Origin: Streptomyces davaonensis JCM 4913 | Lineage (GTDB): Bacteria; Actinomycetota; Actinomycetes; Streptomycetales; Streptomycetaceae | Direction: 5' to 3' | Length of the DNA stretch: 64,000 nt | Assembly (NCBI RefSeq): GCF_000349325.1 | Contig: NC_020504.1 | Location: 1,426,001 to 1,490,000 of the forward strand | The notes under the pieces: model-generated | What the model was told of the DNA's origin: nothing | Seen by the model: the letters and a program-made list of their open reading frames with translations, nothing else | The model's database searches: none | Shown here: piece after piece, positions 53,401-59,638 of the stretch | Layout: each line of letters opens with the position of its first letter | How positions within the stretch are numbered: the first letter of the stretch is position 1 | Made by a program: the position numbers and the translations under genes

Positions 53401-53518
53401 CCCGGTCGAGGAACTGCTTCAGAGCATGCGCACCGTGGGCGACCTGGTCCGGTATCTGCGCAGCCGCGGCCTCGCCGACACCGCCCTGCCCCTGACCCCG
53501 GAAGGAACCGGCCGATGA
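50468..53518 (+). CDS. Type I PKS, single KS-AT-ACP module
   Basis: 1016 residues. KS: DTACSSSLVAVH with Cys184, EAHGTGT with His319, KSNFGH with His357. AT: GHSIGEFAAA with Ser623 and HAFHS at 722-726, the malonyl-CoA type. ACP near the C-terminus: GFDSIQAVELK with Ser958. No KR, DH, ER, methyltransferase or thioesterase domain, so one unreduced two-carbon extension to a beta-ketoacyl-ACP is predicted. No N-terminal docking domain; it takes the acyl chain from the stand-alone ACP. ATG overlaps the ACP stop; its own stop overlaps the KASIII start. Confidence 0.95.
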   Translation: MSVREPIAVVGLDCRFPGARDAQEYWALLMDGRDGTGRVPERRWDAERYHVAAPSTAQGAPGSRPPGRSNTVRGGFIDDPDAFDPAFFGIAPREAAAMDPQQRLLLQCSWRAVEDAAVAPQDLAGTATGVFVGVMASEWAHLALRDYDRITARHGSGNGYFMAANRVSYHLDLKGPSLAVDTACSSSLVAVHLAMNSLRWGECDHALVAGTNLIMTPVINIFYTQAGLSAPDGRCKPFSAAADGIGRAEGVAVLVLRRLGDALADRQPVYAVLKETGSNQDGRSNGITAPNRWAQEQLIESVWERAGITADDIGFIEAHGTGTLLGDFIEAQALGRLTAARSGGSVALGSVKSNFGHAEGAAGIAGLIKTVLALHHRTVPPSRYAHDENPRLDLPGQRLNLLRSPLRLGSGTVHAAVSSFGMGGSNAHAVLASAPRTVHRTRPGAPGVFTVSARGAERLRANLLAQAEALARRPGDQLAQVCWTSNRVKSRLPQRVAVAAADLPTLVAGLREAAHRVDGTGPAGTARRAAPSVAFAFTGQGAQDPRNTASWYRSCPAYARHLDDVDRLLAPHTGRSVRDLLLDDAPEFHRPGLVQPALFAVGYAMAATLAEAGIRPAYVIGHSIGEFAAACVAGALDPADAARLVARRGQLMETLPDDGGMLAVALDAAEAEPLLAGRQRLGLAAANGPRRTVIAGDRGELTALIAELTERKVAARPLAVSHAFHSPLMLPVVDAFRRACANTPDRRPNLPVFSTVHGRELTGEETLDADYWAAQITAPVRFAEAAHALLATDVTHVVEIGPAAVLTPLLARLRTETGSPVSLHAAHPGERAPGHRPQQLFGELWCAGLTPDWDVLYAESDRLPRRLPPYLFDTSFRAWRSGAAPDHPEPSAPPIPLGADAAVPLPTDRDQSCPPTPAGDVPDSLAAQARRLVCRVGGHDPDLVHDDSRLHEDLGFDSIQAVELKARIEHELPHLGTLPVEELLQSMRTVGDLVRYLRSRGLADTALPLTPEGTGR

Positions 53519-54537
53519 CCGTTCCCACCGCACACCTGGCCTCGGTCGGCACCTGTCTGCCCGGGGAGCCCGTGGACAACGCGACGCTGGCCAAGCTCGT
53601 CGGCGTCGACGAGACGTGGGCCGAGATGTTCATCGGCAACACCAGCCGGTACTTCGCCGTCGACCTGGCCACCGGTCAGGTGCGGCACAGCCTGGCCGAC
53701 ATCGCGGCGACCGCCGCCGACCGGGCGCTGGCGCAGGCCGGTCTCGATCCGCGCGACATCGACTGCGTCGTCATGGGCACCGCGACCCCGGACCATCTGA
53801 TGCCCGCCACCGTGAACCTGGTCGCCGACCGGCTCGGCATCGACAACGCCCCCACCTACCAGCTCCAGTCCGGCTGCGCCGGCGCCGTGCAGGCCCTCGA
53901 CGTGGCCCGCACCCTGCTGCTGGCCGGGCGCTGCGCCACCGTGCTGGTGATCGGCGGCGACGTGTGCGCCAAGCACTTGGAGCGGGACTTCGATCCCGGT
54001 ACCCGCACATCCGCCGAACTCGTCAATTACGCCCTCTTCGGCGACGGGGCCGGAGCGGCCGTGCTCAGCGCCGAACCGCTGGGCCCGGGGATCGCGATCC
54101 GTCAGGTGCTCAACCGGCTGGTGGGGCTGGGCCGCGAACCCGGCCAGATCATCGACTGGTTCGGGCTCGGTGACCGGCACAGCGACCGTCCGGCGGTCTC
54201 GGAGGACTACAAGGCGATCGAGGAGACGGTGCCCCTCCTGGCCCAGCAGATGTTCTGGGAACTCCTCGGCGACCTGGGCTGGGGCGCCGAGGAGGTGGAC
54301 TTCCTGCTGCCCCCACAGCTCTCCGGCCGGATGAGCGACCGCATCTCGGCGGCCATGCCCGCCCCGGGCGCCCGACGCATCAACGTGGTGCGTTCCGTCG
54401 GCAACAACGGCAACGCCCTGCCCTTCCTCCAGCTCGCCGAGCTCCTGGAGCAGTGGGAGAGTCCGGGGCGCGCCGTCGCGGTGGCCGTCGAGTCCAGCAA
54501 GTGGATCAAGTCCGGTATCGCGCTGGAGCGCTCATGA
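53515..54537 (+). CDS. KASIII-like ketosynthase/acyltransferase, altered active site
   Basis: 340 residues, FabH-like fold. The nucleophile Cys121 is in LQSGCAGAVQALD. The region aligned with the PHQAN loop reads LLPPQLSG, so the usual catalytic His appears to be Pro; the Asn of VGNNGNALPF is kept. Loss of the His is expected in KASIII relatives that form C-O or C-C bonds by acyl transfer rather than decarboxylative condensation. In tetronate clusters such an enzyme joins the glyceryl unit to a beta-ketoacyl thioester. Coupled by ATGA to the PKS before and FkbH after. Confidence 0.9.
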   Translation: MTVPTAHLASVGTCLPGEPVDNATLAKLVGVDETWAEMFIGNTSRYFAVDLATGQVRHSLADIAATAADRALAQAGLDPRDIDCVVMGTATPDHLMPATVNLVADRLGIDNAPTYQLQSGCAGAVQALDVARTLLLAGRCATVLVIGGDVCAKHLERDFDPGTRTSAELVNYALFGDGAGAAVLSAEPLGPGIAIRQVLNRLVGLGREPGQIIDWFGLGDRHSDRPAVSEDYKAIEETVPLLAQQMFWELLGDLGWGAEEVDFLLPPQLSGRMSDRISAAMPAPGARRINVVRSVGNNGNALPFLQLAELLEQWESPGRAVAVAVESSKWIKSGIALERS

Positions 54538-56477
54538 CCCAGGCCCAGGAACGGATTCCCCTGTCCCCTGCGAGCTGGCACGACCAGGCGTCCCTCGCCG
54601 CTTTGCGCGGCCTGTACCGCGCCGGGAGGCTGGCCGAGGAGTACGGCACGGTGCGGGCGCTGCTGTCCCGGATGCCCCGGGCCGACCTCCCGGCCGCGGG
54701 CCAGCTGCTGGCCCGGCTCGACCTGGAGGAGGTACGCCGCCACGCCCCCGACCTGCCGGTGGTCTCCATAGCCGTGACGGGCGAGTCCACCGTGGCACCG
54801 GTCGTGGGACCGCTCACCGCCGAACTGGCCCGCCATGGGCTGCTGCTGGAGGCGAAGGTCGCGCCGTACGGGTCGTACGTGCAGGACTTGATGCGGCCGG
54901 CCGACCCGGCGATGGGCGAGGAGCAACCGCACCTGACGCTGTGCGTGCTCGACGCGCACACGGTCGTCGGCGGCCTCACCGCGCCCTGGCGGGCCGAGGA
55001 CGTCGAGAAAGCGGCGCGGACCCAACTCGCGCTGCTGACCGCCGCCGTGGGCGCCCATCAGCAGGCGGGTCGCGGGCTGCTCGTGCTCAACACCGTCCCG
55101 TTGCACCACCACTTCACCCATCAGCTGATCGACCTGCGCTGCCGGGCCCGGCTCGGCGTGGTGTGGCGGCAGTTCAACAGCGGGCTGCTGTCACTCGCCG
55201 CCGAACACCCGGGCGTGGTCGTCATCGACCTCGATCCGCTGATCGGCGAGGGCGTGCCCGCAGCGGAGCCGCGCGCCGCCCAGTACGCCCGGGCGCGGTT
55301 GTCCGAGCCGCTGCTGGCCCGCTACGCCCGGGAATCCGCGCACATCGTCCGTGCCCGCCTCGGCCGGACCCGCAAGGTCCTGGTGCTGGACCTGGACGGA
55401 ACCCTGTGGGGCGGCGTACTCGGTGAGGACGGGCCCGGCGGCATCGAACTCGGCGTGGGGCTGCGCGGCGAGGCCTTCGCGGAGTTCCAGCGGGTGCTCC
55501 GGCAACTCGCCGCCCAGGGTGTGCTGCTCGCGGTCAGCAGCAAGAACGACGCGGACGCCGTGAGCCGCACGCTGCGGACGCATCCGGCCATGGTCCTGCG
55601 CGAGCAGGACTTCGTGCACGTCAACGCCAACTGGAAGCCCAAGCACGACAATCTCCGGGACATCGCCGAACGGCTCGGACTCGGCCTGGACAGCTTCGTC
55701 TTCGCCGACGACAGCCTCTTCGAATGCGGGCTCGTCGCCGAGCAGCTGCCCGAGGTCGCTGTCGTACGCGTCGACGACGAACCCGCCCTGCACCCCTCGG
55801 CGCTGCTGGCCGACGGCTGGTTCGACCTGTTCGAGCTGACCGAGGCCGACCTGGAGCGGGCGGACCGCTACCGCACCGAGGCCCGACGGCAGGAGTTCCG
55901 CGAGGACTTCGACTCCTACCAGGACTACCTCGACGGGCTCGGCCTGGAGGTCACCCTCCGCCCGCCGGACGAGCCGGACCTCGCGCGAGTCTCCCAACTC
56001 ACCCTGCGCACCAACCAGTTCCATCTGGCCACCGAGCGACTCCACGTCCCGCAGGTGGCCGACCGGATGACGTACCCGGGACAGTACGTGATCGCGGTGC
56101 ACGCGCGTGACCGGTTCGGCGACCACGGCCTGGTCGGCGCGCTGTTCCTGCGCCGCGACGGGAAAGTGCTGCGCATCGACAACTTCGCCCTGAGCTGCCG
56201 CGTGTTCGCCCGGGGCATCGAGGCCGCCTGTGTGGCCGCGGTGCTTCGATTCGCCCACGACAGCGGGGCGCAGGCCGTGGCGGGCCGCTACCTGCCGTCC
56301 CCGCGCAACGCCGCCTTCGCCGCGTTCTACGGCGAGCAGGGCTTCACCCCGGTGGGCACCGACCCGGACGATCCCGACGCCGTCTTCTTCCGGCACGACC
56401 TGCGCCACATCGCCCCCGCCCCCGCCCACCTGCGGCTGCACGCCGCGTTCGGGCCCGACACCGGAGACCGCACATGA
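54534..56477 (+). CDS. FkbH-like HAD-IIIC glyceryl-ACP synthase
   Basis: 647 residues from ATG 54534. A 280-residue N-terminal region with SGNH-like start (SIAVTGESTVAPV) precedes the HAD domain: VLVLDLDGTLWGGVLGEDG with Asp286 and Asp288, LLAVSSKNDADA, and FVFADDSLFECG. A GNAT-like tail follows (LSQLTLRTNQFHLAT, MTYPGQYVIAVHARDRFGDH). FkbH enzymes take 1,3-bisphosphoglycerate, dephosphorylate it and load glycerate on an ACP. The three or four partners needed for methoxymalonyl-ACP are absent, so the glyceryl unit is probably used as such. Confidence 0.93.
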   Translation: MTQAQERIPLSPASWHDQASLAALRGLYRAGRLAEEYGTVRALLSRMPRADLPAAGQLLARLDLEEVRRHAPDLPVVSIAVTGESTVAPVVGPLTAELARHGLLLEAKVAPYGSYVQDLMRPADPAMGEEQPHLTLCVLDAHTVVGGLTAPWRAEDVEKAARTQLALLTAAVGAHQQAGRGLLVLNTVPLHHHFTHQLIDLRCRARLGVVWRQFNSGLLSLAAEHPGVVVIDLDPLIGEGVPAAEPRAAQYARARLSEPLLARYARESAHIVRARLGRTRKVLVLDLDGTLWGGVLGEDGPGGIELGVGLRGEAFAEFQRVLRQLAAQGVLLAVSSKNDADAVSRTLRTHPAMVLREQDFVHVNANWKPKHDNLRDIAERLGLGLDSFVFADDSLFECGLVAEQLPEVAVVRVDDEPALHPSALLADGWFDLFELTEADLERADRYRTEARRQEFREDFDSYQDYLDGLGLEVTLRPPDEPDLARVSQLTLRTNQFHLATERLHVPQVADRMTYPGQYVIAVHARDRFGDHGLVGALFLRRDGKVLRIDNFALSCRVFARGIEAACVAAVLRFAHDSGAQAVAGRYLPSPRNAAFAAFYGEQGFTPVGTDPDDPDAVFFRHDLRHIAPAPAHLRLHAAFGPDTGDRT

Positions 56478-56713
56478 CCACCGCCCTCGCCGGTACGGCG
56501 GAATTCCGCACGCTCCTTGAGGAGGAACTCGGCCTGTACCTGGAGGAGGAGGACCTGGACCGGCCGCTGGACGACTTCCCCGACTGGGACTCGGTGCTGC
56601 TGCTGCGGCTGGTGACCGTGGTGGAGCGCGTCGTCGGGCGGCGGATCCCGGTGGCCGATCTGCTCGAGGTCAGGACGTTCCGCCAGATGCACCAGGTGGT
56701 GACCGAGCCATGA
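56474..56713 (+). CDS. Acyl carrier protein (FkbH partner)
   Basis: 79 residues. Carrier motif DFPDWDSVLLLRLVTVVE with Ser40. The DWDS variant is typical of glyceryl carriers next to FkbH genes. ATGA overlaps link it to FkbH upstream and to the 57-residue gene downstream. Confidence 0.9.
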   Translation: MTTALAGTAEFRTLLEEELGLYLEEEDLDRPLDDFPDWDSVLLLRLVTVVERVVGRRIPVADLLEVRTFRQMHQVVTEP

Positions 56714-56883
56714 CCCCTCCGACGACCGACTCCCCGCCCCAGGAACCCGACGCCTGCCTGCACTTCCACGCGGTGTTCCTCGACACCCACCTGGACCTGG
56801 TCTGGTCCCCCGGCCTCGGCAGGCGGATACGAGCCTGTCTCGCCCTGCTCGGCAAAGAGGAAGAGAAAGGAGCAGCCCGATGA
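56710..56883 (+). CDS. 57-residue orphan protein, coupled on both sides
   Basis: A short frame fills the gap between the ACP and the hydrolase-fold gene exactly: ATG 56710 overlaps the ACP stop (ATGA) and its TGA 56881 overlaps the next ATG (ATGA). The product begins MTPPTTDSPPQEPD and continues CLHFHAVFLDTHLDLVW, SPGLGRRIRACLALLGKEEE. It is not an MbtH protein and matches no family I know. The double coupling in an operon where every gene from the first ACP on is coupled argues that it is translated. Confidence 0.65.
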   Translation: MTPPTTDSPPQEPDACLHFHAVFLDTHLDLVWSPGLGRRIRACLALLGKEEEKGAAR

Positions 56884-57977
56884 TCCCCATGGCGGAGCTG
56901 CGCAGGTTCGCTCTCCCGCACGCGTACGCCCAGGGCATCCCCGGCGACGTCATCCACCGGGTGACGCACAGCCTCTCCGAGGACACCGAGGGCGCCTGGA
57001 CCCACACCTGGTCCTCGCTCGCGACGGCGGCCGAGGCACGCGGCCGCGATCTGGACGCGGTCCGCTATTACGCGATGGCCCGCTTCCCGTACGTCGACGG
57101 CCCGGACCGGCTCGCGGCGCAGCAGGGTTGTGTGGCGGCCTTCGATCGCTGGCGCAAACGTGCCCGCGGCGTCACCCGGCTCGATCTGCCCTTCGAGGAC
57201 GCGGGCTTCGCCTGCTGGGCCACCGGCCTGTCCCTGCGGAACAGGCTCCCGCTGATCCTCGTCGTCGGCGGGATCGCCGGCGTCAAGGAACAGTGGGCCC
57301 CGGTGCTCGCCGAGTCCGACCGGCTCGGCGCGGCCGTCGTGGTCACCGAGCTGCCGGGGGTCGGCGAGAACTCCCTCACCTACGGAACGGACAGCGTGCG
57401 CATGCTCACCTACCTCCTCGATCTGCTCGGCCGCGCGGCCGACACCTCCCGCACCTGCGTCGTCGGTCTCGGCTTCGGCGGGCATCTGGCCCTGCGTCAT
57501 GTGCTGGACGACGACCGGGTAAGGGGGCTGGCCACCGTCGGGGCGCCGGTGCGGGACTTCTTCGTCCGGGCCGCGCAGCACGCCCCGCTGCCGCAGCTGG
57601 TGAACCTCACCCTGTCCCACCTGATGCGTACGCCGGTGGAACGGCTGCCGGCCGCCCTGGCCGACTGGCCGGTGGACGAGGAGCAGCTTGCCGAACTGCG
57701 CGTCCCGGTCGCCTGCGTGGCAGGCCGCGACGACGAGATCGTGCCGTACTCCGACGCCCAGCTGCTCGAACGGACCGTGCCGCGCCTGCGACTGGTCGAG
57801 AACGACACGCTGGGCGGCCGGCCCGAGCAAGCCGCCGAGACCCGGCTGTGGCTGCTGGCGCAGGCGCTGCGGATGACGGGCACGGCGAGCGCGGTACGCC
57901 GGGCGGCCTCGGCCCGCGCCCGCGTCCTGCGCGCCCGGCGCCGGCTGAACCGTACGTCGGCCGGAGCCCCCGTATGA
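56880..57977 (+). CDS. Alpha/beta-hydrolase-fold protein lacking the nucleophile
   Basis: 365 residues: a helical N-terminal cap (about 1-105) and a core with LPLILVVGGIAGVKEQWAPV, VVVTELPGVGEN, VVGLGFGGHLALRH and VACVAGRDDEIVPYSD. It resembles the FrsA/DUF1100 type. At the nucleophile elbow GxSxGG the Ser is Gly198 (GLGFGG), and no late GGH histidine is seen, so hydrolysis by the usual triad is impossible. It could be a non-hydrolytic enzyme, such as a cyclase or lyase, or a scaffold. Coupled to neighbours on both sides. Confidence 0.85.
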   Translation: MIPMAELRRFALPHAYAQGIPGDVIHRVTHSLSEDTEGAWTHTWSSLATAAEARGRDLDAVRYYAMARFPYVDGPDRLAAQQGCVAAFDRWRKRARGVTRLDLPFEDAGFACWATGLSLRNRLPLILVVGGIAGVKEQWAPVLAESDRLGAAVVVTELPGVGENSLTYGTDSVRMLTYLLDLLGRAADTSRTCVVGLGFGGHLALRHVLDDDRVRGLATVGAPVRDFFVRAAQHAPLPQLVNLTLSHLMRTPVERLPAALADWPVDEEQLAELRVPVACVAGRDDEIVPYSDAQLLERTVPRLRLVENDTLGGRPEQAAETRLWLLAQALRMTGTASAVRRAASARARVLRARRRLNRTSAGAPV

Positions 57978-58786
57978 CCACCACCGCCGCGGTGCCGTGC
58001 CTGAACCGGACGCCCCGTGCGGACGCCCGGCTGCGGCTGTTCTGTTTCCACCACGCGGGCGGCGGGGCCTCGTTCTTCAGCTCCTGGGCCGCCCGCGTCC
58101 CGTCCGGCGTGGACGTCCTGCCGGTGCAGCTGCCGGGGCGCGAGGCGCGCTACCGGGAACCCCGCTTTCAGGACGCCGGGGAGCTCGTCGAGACCCTCGC
58201 CCGGGATCTCGCCCCCTGCCTCGACGAGGGCCCTTGGGCCGCGTACGGCCACAGCATGGGCGCCTTGGTGGCGGCCGCCCTGGCCACGGCCCGGCTGCGG
58301 GCGGGAGGACGCGGCCCCGAGGCACTGTTCCTCGGCGCGTACGCGGCCCCGCACCTGACGCCCACGCTGCCCTTGCCCGACCGGTACGAGGACCGCGAAC
58401 TGGCCCGGCTGCTGGTCGACTTCGGCGGTATGCACCCGCAGTTCCTGGACCGGGAGGACTGGCTGCGGGTGCTGCTGCCCATCGTCCGGGACGACCTGCG
58501 GGTATGCGCGAGCCACAGTAGGGCGGGGCTGCCGGACCCGGACGACGAACAGGCCCGGCTGCCCCTGGCCGTCGAGGCGTTCGCGGGCCTCGACGACCCG
58601 TTGGTGGACCCGGCACGGGTGCGCGCGTGGGAGCGGTACGCACACGACTTCCGTCTGACCCTGGTGCCCGGCGGTCACTTCTTCCCTCGTGAGGAGCCCG
58701 GCCCCTTCTTCGGCCGGCTCAACCGCTCCCTGGCCCGGCTGCTCGGGGAGCCGCCGCCGGTCGCACCACCCGCGGCACCCGGCTGA
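57974..58786 (+). CDS. Type II thioesterase
   Basis: 270 residues from ATG 57974. LFCFHHAGGGASFFSSWAAR opening, nucleophile Ser94 in YGHSMGALVAAALA, acid in FAGLDDPLVDPARV and His in VPGGHFFPREE: the full TEII triad. TEIIs clear wrongly loaded or stalled carrier proteins. Last gene of the rightward operon; its 3' end overlaps the convergent MBL gene by 68 bases. Confidence 0.93.
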   Translation: MTTTAAVPCLNRTPRADARLRLFCFHHAGGGASFFSSWAARVPSGVDVLPVQLPGREARYREPRFQDAGELVETLARDLAPCLDEGPWAAYGHSMGALVAAALATARLRAGGRGPEALFLGAYAAPHLTPTLPLPDRYEDRELARLLVDFGGMHPQFLDREDWLRVLLPIVRDDLRVCASHSRAGLPDPDDEQARLPLAVEAFAGLDDPLVDPARVRAWERYAHDFRLTLVPGGHFFPREEPGPFFGRLNRSLARLLGEPPPVAPPAAPG

Positions 58787-59603
58787 TCCGCCGCGCGCTG
58801 TCGTCGGCGTTCTTCTCGTACAGGGCGCGCTGTTCCTGGATGCCCGGCATGACCCAGGACGGCCGGGCCGAGGAGTCGGCGAAGCGCAGCCCCGGGGTGT
58901 CGGGCCCTGCCCCGGTCACGGTGAGCGCGAAGGGCGCCAGGTAGTCGATGCCGCCGTCCGCGGTGAGCCGGAACGGCCGGTCGTGGCCCGGATAGATCAC
59001 GTCGGACACGTCCAGGATCCGCCCGATGCTGCGCGCGGCCTGGTCGGCGTCCCAGAAGACGAGGGGGTTGCGACCGGTCGTGGCGACGTACGCGAAGTGC
59101 AGGGCGTCGCCGGTGATCGTGGCCCGCCCCGCCTCCGTGTGCACCACCAGGCCGATGCTGCCCGGCGAGTGGCCGGGCAGGCCGAGGACCTCGACGCCGG
59201 GGATGATCTCCTCCCCGTCCCCGACCTCGCGGACGGGTAGCTGCTCCAGCAGCAGCCCCGTCCAGGCGGGCGTGGCCCAGTCGTTGGCGTGCGGGGTGTG
59301 CGCGTACCGGCGCTCGTCGGGGTGGACGACCAGGGTCGCCCCGGGGAACAGGTCGATGTTCTGTACGTGGTCCCAGTGGGCGTGCGTGAGCACGACGGTG
59401 TCGATGTCGTCGGCCGACAGGCCGTGGTCGGCGAGCGCGGTCCACAGGAAGGGACGCCGGCCGACGTGGGCGGCGTCGACGAGGATGTTCCGGGGCTGTC
59501 CGGCGGCGTCCGGACCGCGGACCAGGAACACTCCGCAGAAGGCGGGATAGCCCTGATCGGTGTCGAGGCCGAAGCCGGGCAGGAGGATGTCGATGGTCGG
59601 CAT
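58719..59603 (-). CDS. Metallo-beta-lactamase-fold hydrolase
   Basis: 294 residues from ATG 59603 (GGAG upstream). Zinc motif THAHWDHVQN (HxHxDH), then GLPGHSPGSIGLVV, TGDALHF and YPGHDRPF provide the other metal ligands. The layout resembles AHL-lactonase/glyoxalase-II-like enzymes, so a lactone or thioester substrate is plausible. It ends the leftward MFS-thiolase-synthetase-MBL operon. A role in removing or opening a lactone product of the neighbouring cluster is possible but unproven. Confidence 0.85.
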   Translation of the reverse strand: MPTIDILLPGFGLDTDQGYPAFCGVFLVRGPDAAGQPRNILVDAAHVGRRPFLWTALADHGLSADDIDTVVLTHAHWDHVQNIDLFPGATLVVHPDERRYAHTPHANDWATPAWTGLLLEQLPVREVGDGEEIIPGVEVLGLPGHSPGSIGLVVHTEAGRATITGDALHFAYVATTGRNPLVFWDADQAARSIGRILDVSDVIYPGHDRPFRLTADGGIDYLAPFALTVTGAGPDTPGLRFADSSARPSWVMPGIQEQRALYEKNADDSARRISRVPRVVRPAAAPRAAGPGSG

Positions 59604-59638
59604 GGAACTCCCTTGGTCCAGGGGCGGGTTGTCCCTGT

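Noticed and set aside
54534..56477. FkbH as part of methoxymalonyl-ACP synthesis
   Set aside because: The required dehydrogenases and O-methyltransferase are absent from the operon and the AT looks malonyl-specific.
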